This document shows, one piece after another, positions 1-7,839 of a stretch of 54,993 nt of DNA. Where the stretch lies: assembly GCF_005889715.1 (NCBI RefSeq), contig NZ_VCKW01000017.1, positions 1 to 54,993 of the forward strand. The letters are read 5' to 3'. A program made the position numbers and the translations under genes. Position 1 is the stretch's first letter, and every line of letters begins with the position of its first letter. Source of the DNA: Actinomadura soli. Lineage in GTDB: Bacteria > Actinomycetota > Actinomycetes > Streptosporangiales > Streptosporangiaceae. Under the pieces are notes generated by a model, which was not told the DNA's origin, searched no databases, and saw only the letters and a list, made by a program, of their open reading frames with translations.

Positions 1-46
1 GCCTGCCAGCGATGCGGCGCCCTCTCGACGGCCTGGCGAAGTCCGC

Positions 47-640
47 GTGCGTGATGCTCAGGCGACCCTCGAACTGCGGCCAGGTCTCAGGACAGGACTG
101 ATCGTGCTGGCCGCCCTGGGATTGGGCGGCGCGGCCACGGTCGCCGCGATCCTGATCGGCGGCGCCCCGACCGTGTTCGCCCCGATCGTGGCCGCCTTCT
201 GGGCCGTTTTTGATCGTCCTGGGGGCAATGGCCTTCCTTACCTCCCGCATCACCCTGACCTCGCACGAGATCGTCGTGCGGGGGCCGTTCATCCGGCAGC
301 GCCGGTCACGCTCGCGCGTCGCAAAGGCGGTGCGCGCAACCATCCAGGTGCCGAGGGGGCCAACGAAAGCCTGTTCCTACTCGATGCACACGGCAAGCTG
401 CTCATCAGAGTGGGCGTCGACTACTACAAGCGCGAGGAAGTTGACCGACTGGTCCAGATGCTCGACGTGCCGTGCAGCGGACCCGATTACTTCGGCAGCG
501 CCAAGGAATTCACCAAGACGTATCCGGGCCTGGTGTCGTGGATCGAACGGCATCCCTACCGGATCGCGTTCGCGATCGCCAGCGTCGTATTGGCCGTGAC
601 CATTGCGATGGTCCTAGTCTCGGTCACGACAGCAGCCTGA
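47..640 (+). pseudogene. bacterial PH-domain membrane protein, reading frame broken twice
   Basis: An N-terminal hydrophobic segment (about residues 18-52) and a C-terminal one (about 172-194) flank what should be a PH-like domain. The frame used from position 47 makes sense up to about 208 and again from about 360 to the stop. The sensible PH-domain sequence between them (RITLTSHEIVVRGPF) lies in the next frame, about 210-359. The switches coincide with a TTTTT run near 207-211 and a GGGGG run near 354-358, and they compensate, so the C-terminal part (DYYKREEVDRLVQML) is back in frame. This is either a decayed gene or two homopolymer sequencing errors. The frame is open to the window edge, so the true start may lie upstream of the GTG at 47. 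Function is unknown; the family consists of membrane-anchored PH proteins. Confidence 0.6.
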
Positions 641-674
641 CCCCCTACAAACGGACGACGTCGCCAACCTCCAC

Positions 675-825
675 GTCCTCATCGCCCCTACAAGGGTTCG
701 CAACTTGACCACCCCGAGGTCATAGAGCGCGGACGGGTCGGCGGGTCCCCATCGCCCCTACGAGGGTTCGCAACGTGATGGCGACTAGGCCGGAGGCCTG
801 TTCTTCCACTTGGTCCTCATCGCCC
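675..825. CRISPR. degenerate CRISPR mini-array (two full repeats plus one truncated)
   Basis: A 30-nt repeat occupies 675-704 and recurs at 745-774 with two substitutions. Both copies share the core CATCGCCCCTAC and end in GGGTTCGCAAC. The interval between them is 40 nt. After a second interval of 38 nt, a third copy begins at 813 (GTCCTCATCGCCC) and degenerates after 13 nt. The repeat contains a short inverted repeat (CCCT/AGGG around a 3-nt loop) and ends in GCAAC, as several type I repeats do. No cas gene lies in the window. The degenerate third copy suggests that the trailer end is on the right. The rest of the gene-free stretch 641-970 shows nothing else recognisable. Confidence 0.6.
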
Positions 826-970
826 GCTTCGTTGTTCGGCTGACTCCCTCCGGTCGCCCCAAGGGGTGGCCTACGGCCATCGCCCGGCCCGCCCAGGCCA
901 GCGCGAAGGGGAAGCCGCGGCCCTCACGCCATCACGGGGACGACCATTCACGATCCGGCAGACGTAGCTA

Positions 971-1003
971 GGCCCCGTCCCAGGACAGAGCCGGAACGGG
1001 GCC
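971..1003 (-). terminator. hairpin downstream of the DUF397 gene
   Basis: GGCCCCGT (971-978) pairs perfectly with ACGGGGCC (996-1003) around a 17-nt loop, 13 nt past the stop of the minus-strand DUF397 gene. There is no clear U-tract, as is usual for actinomycete terminators. Confidence 0.5.
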
Positions 1004-1015
1004 ATGATGTGCGGG

Positions 1016-1207
1016 TTACGCCTTGGGCAGGTCCCCGCGCTTGATGCGGGTCAGGAACGCATGTGCGGCGGATGCGGAGAGAGCGAACCTCGGCCCATCC
1101 GGGTTCTTGCTGTCGCGTATGCCGACCGCGCCGGGGAGGGTCGCCATCTCCACACAGTCGGACTGCGAGCCCGTGCCGCTGCGGGACGACTTGCGCCACT
1201 CGGTCAT
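1016..1207 (-). CDS. DUF397 domain protein
   Basis: This 63-residue protein has the DUF397 signature throughout: W-x-KSSRSG near the N terminus, a central CVEMA, then the VGIRDSKNPDGP block and a C-terminal helix. Family members are small actinomycete proteins almost always encoded beside a DUF5753-type XRE regulator, and they probably act as its partner in developmental or accessory regulation (BldB/WhiJ-like pairs). Here the ATG overlaps the stop of the upstream XRE gene by 4 nt, so the two are translationally coupled. Length and motif order are normal for the family. The exact process controlled cannot be read from sequence. Confidence 0.9.
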   Translation of the reverse strand: MTEWRKSSRSGTGSQSDCVEMATLPGAVGIRDSKNPDGPRFALSASAAHAFLTRIKRGDLPKA

Positions 1208-2010
1208 TGATAGGTCTCCATGCTCCCGTTGAGGATGGTTCGCGACGTGCCGACAGGTGCCGCTATGTCGCTAAGTCGGTCGTAGCGTACTGCGTACTTC
1301 ATGACGTCCGTAGGGGTGGTCACGAGTCGTCCCCGTTCGGGGGCGTCTGTGAACGCTACTTCCCTGTCTCCCACGGTCAGGAGCCGGAACGATCCGTCCA
1401 GCCCGTTGTGCGCTCCGTTGGACGCCTCCAGGACACGGATGGAGATGTGCGGCGCTTCCGCCAGCTCCAGCAGGTGCGAAATCTGTGCCCGCATCACGTC
1501 CGAGCCGCCCACGGGTTGCGCAAGGACAGCCCAACTGAAGATGACGCTCACTAGCGGTGGTTCGGGACGTTCCCACACCACGGCCTGCCGGGCTCGCCGC
1601 GCCTCTAGGTCCGCCTCCACATTTCGGTCCACTCCTGCGGACAAGAGGGCCCGCGTGTACTCCGGAGTCTGGAGCAGGCCGGGGACCAGCAGCGCGGCCC
1701 ACATGCGATGCCGTGTGGCACGAGCTTCGTGGTCCGTGAGCCCTGTGAACCAGTCGCCGTCGTCGCTCGTCTCCGCCAATCGGACGAGCCGGGCAAAGGT
1801 CGTGTCCCAGAGGGCATCCAGCCTTTCGGCGTAGCCCCGGGAGAGGTGCAGACGTCCGTTTTCAACCCGGGAAACGTACGAACGATCGCATCCGAGTTGC
1901 TCGGCGAGCTTGTTCCCGGACAGCCCGCGCACCTGACGCAGTCTGCGCACTTCAATGGCGATGTAGTCCCATAACGATCTGTCCGGGTCGAGACCTTCGG
2001 GTTCTGCCAT
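1204..2010 (-). CDS. XRE-family regulator with DUF5753 domain
   Basis: A 268-residue protein. Residues about 15-70 form a Cro/C1-type helix-turn-helix (LRQVRGLSGNKLAEQLG, then SYVSRVENGR). The remainder is the DUF5753 effector-like domain (LLVPGLLQTPEYTRALL, then RQAVVWERPEPP and a late GSFRLLTVGDREVAFTDA block). This is the usual partner of DUF397 proteins, and the DUF397 gene follows with a 4-nt overlap. The upstream region carries clustered ACGTTTC/ACGTTC half-sites in both orientations that could be its own operator. The ATG at 2010 has an upstream GGAG-type ribosome site. It is probably a transcription regulator of the pair and of the divergent small genes; targets are unknown. Confidence 0.92.
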   Translation of the reverse strand: MAEPEGLDPDRSLWDYIAIEVRRLRQVRGLSGNKLAEQLGCDRSYVSRVENGRLHLSRGYAERLDALWDTTFARLVRLAETSDDGDWFTGLTDHEARATRHRMWAALLVPGLLQTPEYTRALLSAGVDRNVEADLEARRARQAVVWERPEPPLVSVIFSWAVLAQPVGGSDVMRAQISHLLELAEAPHISIRVLEASNGAHNGLDGSFRLLTVGDREVAFTDAPERGRLVTTPTDVMKYAVRYDRLSDIAAPVGTSRTILNGSMETYQ

Positions 2011-2022
2011 GTTCCGCTCCGT

Positions 2023-2054
2023 ACGTTTCCGACGTTCCGCGAACGTAGAAACGT
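2023..2054. promoter_or_regulatory. inverted half-site cluster upstream of the XRE gene
   Basis: Two right-facing half-sites, ACGTTTC (2023-2029) and ACGTTC (2032-2037), are mirrored by GAACGT (2041-2046) and GAAACGT (2048-2054). The cluster lies 13 nt upstream of the XRE start and between two divergent transcription units, a good position for an autoregulatory operator. Binding is inferred. Confidence 0.5.
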
Positions 2055-2118
2055 TAACCCTTCACGGCGCAGACTTGCAGCGCCAAACAGAAATCTGCCC
2101 TGTGAGGTGAGGAGGGCC

Positions 2119-2442
2119 ATGTGCCCCGAGACCGGAGAAAGCGCCCGACCTGCGATCCATCCGGAGGTGAGGCGAGAGCACGTCATCAAACTCGCCGCAG
2201 CCGCGAACGACACCGGCGACCTCACGGGCGACATCCTCCGCCCTGACGGCGAGATGTCCGCCAGGATCGGCCATGCCCGTTCGGGCCACGCGACCGACGT
2301 GACGGTGATCCTCCACGGTGGGTTCCCGTACTTCGCACGGACGACCGACCACCGCCCGATCATTGCGATTGAGGACGTCGCCGGGACGCTCGCCGTGATC
2401 CGTCACGAGCTGGTGATGCGGGGACAGATATGTCGGCCGTGA
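2119..2442 (+). CDS. small hypothetical protein
   Basis: A 107-residue ORF. I chose the ATG at 2119 because a strong GAGGTGAGGAGGG ribosome site sits directly upstream; an in-frame GTG at 2107 lies inside that site. The protein is soluble, with a helical N-terminal half (EHVIKLAAAANDTGDLTGD) and a later segment VTVILHGGFPYFARTTD. I do not recognise a family. Proteins of this size and composition are common beside XRE/DUF397 pairs and integrated accessory elements of actinomycetes. It runs divergently from the XRE gene and overlaps the next ORF by 13 nt, suggesting a small operon under the same intergenic control. Confidence 0.55.
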   Translation: MCPETGESARPAIHPEVRREHVIKLAAAANDTGDLTGDILRPDGEMSARIGHARSGHATDVTVILHGGFPYFARTTDHRPIIAIEDVAGTLAVIRHELVMRGQICRP

Positions 2443-2695
2443 TCGCCACCAGCACGTTCACGACGTCGGGTGACCCGGGCGAACTGGTTCGCATGACGGC
2501 CGCGTTCGGAGTCGTCGCCGTCGCGTTCTTGGTTTTCGGCCTCCTCATGGGAGCCCTGTGGGCCACACGGCGTAGAGCACCCCCAGCGCGGTCGGCACGC
2601 CGCCGGGCAGCCGCCCACCAGAGGAGGAGGACACGGAAGCGCCCGCGAGCGCCGTCCGCAACCTCGCCAACGTACGGAGCAGCCCCGCAACGTGA
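2430..2695 (+). pseudogene. small single-span membrane protein, probably frameshifted
   Basis: Starting at the ATG at 2430, 13 nt inside the upstream ORF, the protein has a good membrane segment at about residues 22-44 (TAAFGVVAVAFLVFGLLMGA). After about residue 50 the same frame becomes arginine-rich and implausible. The frame one base back reads a typical acidic cytoplasmic tail (PPEEEDTEAPASAVRNLAN) and stops at 2695. A TAG at 2573-2575 closes that frame upstream, so the switch must fall after it, most likely in the CCCCC run at 2580-2584. It is either a frameshifted gene or a one-base sequencing error. Function unknown. Confidence 0.35.
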
Positions 2696-2780
2696 TTCAC
2701 GGCGTTCCCAGCCACGTTCGCCCCAGGTTCGGTCCAGAGCAGTGGTGACCGGGCCAACCACATCAGAGAAGGACGGCAGC

Positions 2781-2975
2781 GTGACAGAGACCCCGAACCC
2801 CGCTAACGAGCGCGCGGGACTGGTCGAACTCGTGTCCGCCGCATTCCGCGAGGCGATGAGGGACCACGGCATGCTTCCGGGGACGGTAGACGCGATCAGC
2901 ATCGCCGCCTACCTCAAGCTCTCGGCCGTGCTCGACGAGGTAGAGCCGAGTTCCCCGCCGGAGCCGTCCAGGTAG
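2781..2975 (+). CDS. small hypothetical protein
   Basis: A GTG start at 2781 is preceded by GAGAAGGA at the correct 7-nt distance, giving a 64-residue protein. It has a helical core (ERAGLVELVSAAFREAMRDH) followed by TVDAISIAAYLKLSAVLDEVE and a proline/serine tail. The same frame is open upstream (to 2430), but the intervening translation is arginine-rich and unlikely to be coding, so I treat this as a separate gene. I do not recognise a family. It belongs to the run of small accessory genes that follows the XRE/DUF397 locus. Confidence 0.5.
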   Translation: MTETPNPANERAGLVELVSAAFREAMRDHGMLPGTVDAISIAAYLKLSAVLDEVEPSSPPEPSR

Positions 2976-3020
2976 GGGGAGGACCGCGCGGGAGGTAGGC
3001 CCGCGCGAAGGGGGCACACG

Positions 3021-3212
3021 ATGACGGACTACAGACCCCCCGGGCAGTCCGCCGCGCGTCCTCACCGGGAGGCAACGCCGCGTCGCTCAGTCGGTGTGCC
3101 AGACCGAGTCAAGCAGGTCAGAGTTTGAAGGCTGCCCGTCCCTTACCTACCGGCTGGAGCCGCACCGAGACATCCCGAAGTACGCGAAGTGCTCGACACG
3201 CACGCGGCCTGA
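3021..3212 (+). pseudogene. possible small ORF interrupted by an in-frame TGA
   Basis: An ATG at 3021 follows a GAAGGGGG ribosome site and opens a frame that stops at 3126-3128 after 35 codons. The same frame then continues plausibly (RHPEVREVLDTHAA) to a second stop at 3210-3212. It may be a short gene with a nonsense mutation or simply chance. There is no family match. Apart from this, 2976-3239 holds nothing I can identify. Confidence 0.2.
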
Positions 3213-3239
3213 CGGCCGTTCCAGCAGGTCAGTCAGCCT

Positions 3240-3896
<657 letters not shown>

Positions 3897-3971
3897 GCCC
3901 TCAGGTTAGCTCGCCGCCGGAGTCATGAGCGTCGAACTTCTTGACTAATTACGTCCTGGTAGGTTGCTTTC

Positions 3972-4856
3972 GTGGTGAAGCGGGGGATCGGCTTCGGGGC
4001 CGCGGCGTATGTGATGTGGGGATTGTTCCCGCTGTACTGGCCGCTGCTGAAGCCCGCCGGTGCGGTCGAGATCCTCGCGCATCGGATCATGTGGTCGCTG
4101 GTCGCGGTCGGCGTGGTGCTCGCCGCGCGGCGGAGCCTGCGGTGGGTCAGGACGCTGACCGTCCGGCAGTGCGCGCTGCTGGCGCTGGCGGCGGTGGTGG
4201 TCACCGCCAACTGGGGCACCTATATCTACGCCGTCAACAGCGGGCAGACGATCGAGGCCGCCCTGGGGTACTTCATCAACCCGCTGATCAGTGTGCTGTT
4301 CGGTGTCGTCATTTTCCGGGAGCGGCTGCGGATGTGGCAGTGGTGCGCGGTCGGGGTGGGCGCGCTGGCTGTGGTCGTGCTGACCGTCGACTACGGGCGT
4401 CCTCCGTGGATCGCGCTGGTGCTGGCGTTCGCGTTCGGGACGTACGGGCTGATCAAGAAGTACGTCGACATGCCGTCGGCGGAGAGCCTCGCGGTCGAGA
4501 CGGCCGTGCTGTTCCTGCCCGCCCTGGGGTTCCTGATCATGCTGGAGGGGCAGGGCGAGGGGACGTTCGGGCATCACGGCATCGGGCAGGCCGTTCTGCT
4601 GGCCGCGGCGGGCGTCGTGACCGCGGTTCCGATGATGTTCTTCAACGCGGCGGCGATCAGGCTGCCGCTGACCGTCATCGGCATGCTGCAGTATCTGGCC
4701 CCTTTGCTGCAGTTCGCCATCGGGGTGTTCGTCCAGCACGAGGAGATGCCGTCCAGCCGCTGGGCGGGCTTCCTGCTGGTGTGGCTCGCGCTGGTGATGC
4801 TGACTTTGGACGGTCTGCACGCCGCCCGCCGCGAACCGCTCCCCGAGACCGCCTAG
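3972..4856 (+). CDS. rarD: RarD-type EamA-family transporter
   Basis: A 294-residue integral membrane protein with about ten predicted helices, the EamA/DMT arrangement of two five-helix repeats. The N terminus KRGIGFGAAAYVMWGLFPLYW is the RarD signature. It is followed by AHRIMWSLV and the NWGTYIYAVNSGQTIEAALGYFINPL block, which is highly typical of RarD. In E. coli the family is linked by name to chloramphenicol resistance, but its substrate is not established. The GTG at 3972 is used; another GTG lies one codon downstream. It stands alone between msrA and a small exported protein gene. Confidence 0.93.
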   Translation: MVKRGIGFGAAAYVMWGLFPLYWPLLKPAGAVEILAHRIMWSLVAVGVVLAARRSLRWVRTLTVRQCALLALAAVVVTANWGTYIYAVNSGQTIEAALGYFINPLISVLFGVVIFRERLRMWQWCAVGVGALAVVVLTVDYGRPPWIALVLAFAFGTYGLIKKYVDMPSAESLAVETAVLFLPALGFLIMLEGQGEGTFGHHGIGQAVLLAAAGVVTAVPMMFFNAAAIRLPLTVIGMLQYLAPLLQFAIGVFVQHEEMPSSRWAGFLLVWLALVMLTLDGLHAARREPLPETA

Positions 4857-4907
4857 GGAGGCTAAAGTGCCGGACGTCATACGCGCCCGGATCTGAGGGA
4901 GCTCCCG

Positions 4908-5264
4908 TTGCGGCTGGTCAGCGTCATCTTCCTGGGGACGGCCCTCATCGCCGCGGGCATGCTCGCCCCGGCCACCGGTGATGTGACGGACGGCGAGGCG
5001 GTCCTGGTCGACCCTGATGTGGTGCGTCCAGGTCAGCGGGTCGACGTCTCGGTCCCCCGCTGCGCGGAGCCCGGGCACGAGGTGACGTCCGAGGCGTTCA
5101 CCGAGCCGGCCAAGGACGGCACGGCGACCGTCGAGAGAGACACGGAGCCCCGCACGTACACGGTCGTCGCGCGGTGCGGAGGCGACACGATGAAGGGCCA
5201 GTTCACGGTGGCCGAACGGCGGCCCTGGCCCGGTCTGCTTCCGGCCGCGAAGCACGTCCGCTGA
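4908..5264 (+). CDS. small predicted exported protein
   Basis: This 118-residue product has an N-terminal signal sequence (RLVSVIFLGTALIAAGMLAPATG, cleavage probably near residues 22-26). The rest is beta-rich and resembles a small immunoglobulin-like fold: DPDVVRPGQRVDVSVPRC, then a second cysteine in VVARCGGD, perhaps forming a disulphide. The TTG start at 4908 is supported by a GAGGGA ribosome site 8 nt upstream. The C-terminal RRPWPGLLPAAKHVR could be a short tail. I do not recognise the family. Similar small secreted proteins are common in actinomycetes. It lies 51 nt after rarD and could be cotranscribed with it. Confidence 0.7.
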   Translation: MRLVSVIFLGTALIAAGMLAPATGDVTDGEAVLVDPDVVRPGQRVDVSVPRCAEPGHEVTSEAFTEPAKDGTATVERDTEPRTYTVVARCGGDTMKGQFTVAERRPWPGLLPAAKHVR

Positions 5265-5313
5265 CGAGGCGGCGGCAGCGGCGTTCCCGGAGGCCCGGCG
5301 AGCCATTGGAATT

Positions 5314-5329
5314 GTCAGAGAGCTCTGAC
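5314..5329. promoter_or_regulatory. inverted repeat upstream of the diterpene operon
   Basis: GTCAGAG (5314-5320) and CTCTGAC (5323-5329) form perfect 7-nt arms separated by AG. Flanking ATT/AAT extends the symmetry imperfectly. It lies in the AT-richer control region between the exported-protein gene and the P450. It may be an operator or the terminator of the upstream unit. Confidence 0.4.
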
Positions 5330-5352
5330 CAATATGTCATTCTGCTTGCAAA

Positions 5353-5366
5353 GTGAGCCAGGTCAC
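5353..5366. promoter_or_regulatory. CRP/FNR-family-like palindrome
   Basis: GTGA-GCCAGG-TCAC has the exact GTGA-N6-TCAC core of CRP/FNR-family sites, and a matching A/T pair extends the arms to 5352-5367. Its centre is about 74 nt upstream of the transcription start expected from the promoter at 5399-5427, a position compatible with activation. The assignment is by motif only. Confidence 0.45.
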
Positions 5367-5398
5367 TGACAAAAGGGTATTTCCTACCCCCATGACAC

Positions 5399-5427
5399 TT
5401 GTATCCGTTAATTGATCATGTGATACT
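5399..5427 (+). promoter_or_regulatory. predicted promoter of the P450-terpene synthase operon
   Basis: TTGTAT (5399-5404) and GATACT (5422-5427) are separated by 17 nt, close to a housekeeping -35/-10 pair, in a locally AT-rich island. Transcription would start near 5434 and leave a leader of about 110 nt before the P450 ATG. Confidence 0.45.
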
Positions 5428-5542
5428 CCCCCTAAAACGCCCAGATAGCCCATCGCCGAACAAACCGCACATTCGATCCTTCGCGCCCCCCGCTTCCCCC
5501 AAAGAACGACGAGAGCTCGTCAACCGGCACAAGGGGTCGAGA

Positions 5543-6901
5543 ATGACTGCCGAGGTCGACGCCAGGTCCGCCCGCCGGGCACGGACGCTGTCGCTCCGCC
5601 ACCTACCAGGCCTGATGCGGGAGCCGCTGGAGACATTCGAGAGGCTGGGAAGTGAGGCGAGCGGCGAGATCGTCAGGGTGAACCTCGGTGTCTCCCGGCC
5701 CTATCTCGTGACGCGCCCCGAGCACGTCCAACGAGTCTTGCGGGACAACGCGGAGAACTACCCCCGCGAAGGCATGATGTGGAAACCGCTCACCCGTCTG
5801 GTGGGCGGCATCGCGGGCGAGGGCCCGGAATGGGCGCTCAACCGGGGCATCTTCCAGCGCCTGATGTCAGGCCCCAACATCGCCTCGGTCACCGGCGAGA
5901 TGGCCCGGACGATCGCGGAGGCCGTCGACGAGCTGACCGGGCGGCTCGCCGGACGGCCGGGGGATTCCCAGGCCGAGATGACCCGCATCGTGCAGCGCGC
6001 CATCATCCGCGTCTTCTTCGGCAACCGGATCTCTCTCGACGAGGCGGACCACCTGGCCGACGCGATCAGGACGGCGACGAGGTCGATCGGCTTCCGGATG
6101 CTGATGCCGTTCGTCCCGCTCTCCGTCCCGCTTCCGGGCGACCGGGCGTTCCAGGCCGCGGTCCGGTCGGTCGACGAGGTCATCTTCCCGTTGGTCGAAG
6201 AGGCGCGCCGGGGCGAGCTCGCCGAGCGCGACATCGTCTCCATGTTGATCGAGACCAGGGACGAACAGGGCCGCCGGCTGAACGACCAGCAGGTGCGCGA
6301 CGGCGTCGTGGCGATGTTCACCGCGGGGACGGAGACCACGGCGACGGCCCTCACCTGGCTCTGGGTGGTGCTGAAGGAGCACCCTGCGGTCGCGGACAAG
6401 GTCTACGCCGAGATCGACGCCGTGCTGGGGCAGGACAGGCCGGACCGGACGCACCTGCCGCGCCTCCAGTACACCAAGATGGTCATCCAGGAACTGCTCC
6501 GGATGTACTCCGTCGGCTGGATCATCCCCCGCACGTCCGTCGACGACGACGTGATCGACGGGGTCAGGATCAAGGGCGGCAGCACGATCGTGATCAGCCC
6601 TTACCTGACCCACCGGGTCGCGGACGTGTGGCCGGACCCCGAGGTCTTCGATCCCGACCGGTTCTCCCCCACCCGGTCGAAGGGCCGCCACCGGTTCGCG
6701 TACATGGCGTTCGGCGCCGGTCCCCACCAGTGCGTGGGGACGCTCTTCTTCACCGTCGAGGCCCACCTGATCGCGTCGACGCTGCTGCAGGGATTCCGTC
6801 CGGTCGTGCAGAACGAGAGCCCGGTCCGGCCGCAGGTGAGGCTGACGCTGATCCCGAGGGAGCGGGTCGACATCGTCCTGAATCCGGCGAGCCACCGGTG
6901 A
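5543..6901 (+). CDS. cytochrome P450, terpenoid tailoring
   Basis: The 452-residue protein starts at the ATG at 5543, which is preceded by AAGGGG; upstream in-frame starts have no ribosome site. It has the I-helix oxygen-activation motif AGTETT (261-266), the K-helix ExxR (E317-R320), the PERF-like PDRF (371-374) and the heme loop FGAGPHQCVG with C397 as axial ligand. There is no signal or membrane anchor, as for soluble bacterial P450s that need separate ferredoxin partners, and none is encoded nearby. Its stop overlaps the next gene's GTG by 4 nt, so it is coupled to a class I terpene synthase and very probably oxidises the diterpene made by this operon. The oxidation site and product cannot be told from sequence. 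Confidence 0.95.
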   Translation: MTAEVDARSARRARTLSLRHLPGLMREPLETFERLGSEASGEIVRVNLGVSRPYLVTRPEHVQRVLRDNAENYPREGMMWKPLTRLVGGIAGEGPEWALNRGIFQRLMSGPNIASVTGEMARTIAEAVDELTGRLAGRPGDSQAEMTRIVQRAIIRVFFGNRISLDEADHLADAIRTATRSIGFRMLMPFVPLSVPLPGDRAFQAAVRSVDEVIFPLVEEARRGELAERDIVSMLIETRDEQGRRLNDQQVRDGVVAMFTAGTETTATALTWLWVVLKEHPAVADKVYAEIDAVLGQDRPDRTHLPRLQYTKMVIQELLRMYSVGWIIPRTSVDDDVIDGVRIKGGSTIVISPYLTHRVADVWPDPEVFDPDRFSPTRSKGRHRFAYMAFGAGPHQCVGTLFFTVEAHLIASTLLQGFRPVVQNESPVRPQVRLTLIPRERVDIVLNPASHR

Positions 6902-7839
6902 ACGGTCCGAAGACGTCCTCAGTCGAGGACGAGATCCAGCGCGCGCTGGAGGCCGGGAGGACCGCCGCGCTCGCGGCGGACTGCCAGCGCGACCTGCAGG
7001 AATGGGCGGAGTCCTATCCCGTCCTCTTCTCCGCCCGTCCCTTCGACGCCCGGCTGTACGGCACGGTGGCGCTCGCCAACGCGTTCGGCGCGCCATGGGA
7101 GTCGGCGGACCGGCTCCGGATCGCCGTCCGCGCCTCGCTCTGGGTGTTCGCCGCCGACTGGATCGTGGACTACGTCGCGAAGACGCGCGACGAGATAGAC
7201 GCGGTGACGCGCGACTGCCTCGCGGTGGCGGACGCCGACGGCCGCGTCCGGAAGGCGGCGGAGCCCGGCACGCCGGGCGCCGAGCTCGCGCGCTGCCTCG
7301 CCGACATTCAGGCCGACCTCGCGACCGTGCCGGCGTTCGACGCCCACCGGTGGGCGTGGCGGGACCAGCTCCGGCGCTATCTGACCGCGATGGCCCTGGA
7401 GTGGGATTGGAAGGCGGACGGGGCCCACCGCGGGAGCGGCGGCGCCGCCCGGCTCACGTTCGAGCAGTACGTGGCCAATGCCGACAATTTCGGGTCTTCG
7501 CTGGTCAACATCGCCCACTGGATCTTCACCGGCGACGATCCCACACTCGCCCATCTCGGCGCGCTGTGGAAGATCAGCGAAAAGGTGCAGTGCGTCCTGC
7601 GGCTCCTCAACGATCTGGCCACCTACGAGCGAGACGTCTCCTGGGGTGACCTCAACTGCCTGATGCTCGGTGTGGACCGGTCCACAGTGGCCGCTCGCAT
7701 CACCTCGATCGTCGACGACTGCCGCGAGTCCCTCCGGCCGCTGCGAGATGTGTGCCCCACCCAGGTCGACTACTTAGAACGGCAGATCGGATACAGCACC
7801 GGCTTCTACGGAATCACCGACTACTGGGGTGCGCTGTGA
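6898..7839 (+). CDS. class I terpene synthase (predicted diterpene synthase)
   Basis: A 313-residue single-domain class I terpene synthase. The second metal-binding (NSE-type) motif is N238-D-L-A-T242-Y-E-R-D246, with Asp in the position usually filled by Glu. The first aspartate-rich region reads D87-W-I-V-D91 instead of a canonical DDxxD. These deviations are unusual but tolerated in some bacterial enzymes. The GTG start overlaps the P450 stop, and its own stop overlaps the start of a class II cyclase. The pairing implies a two-step route: the class II enzyme makes a bicyclic diphosphate, and this enzyme ionises it to the final hydrocarbon or alcohol. The product is unknown. Confidence 0.85.
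   Translation: MNGPKTSSVEDEIQRALEAGRTAALAADCQRDLQEWAESYPVLFSARPFDARLYGTVALANAFGAPWESADRLRIAVRASLWVFAADWIVDYVAKTRDEIDAVTRDCLAVADADGRVRKAAEPGTPGAELARCLADIQADLATVPAFDAHRWAWRDQLRRYLTAMALEWDWKADGAHRGSGGAARLTFEQYVANADNFGSSLVNIAHWIFTGDDPTLAHLGALWKISEKVQCVLRLLNDLATYERDVSWGDLNCLMLGVDRSTVAARITSIVDDCRESLRPLRDVCPTQVDYLERQIGYSTGFYGITDYWGAL

Noticed and set aside
641..661. A fourth CRISPR repeat at CCCCTACAA (642-650)
   Set aside because: Only 9 nt match, and the implied spacer to the next repeat would be 13 nt.
5399..5542. Longer P450 start at TTG 5399
   Set aside because: That codon coincides with the predicted -35 element and has no ribosome site. ATG 5543 has AAGGGG at correct spacing and gives the normal P450 length.
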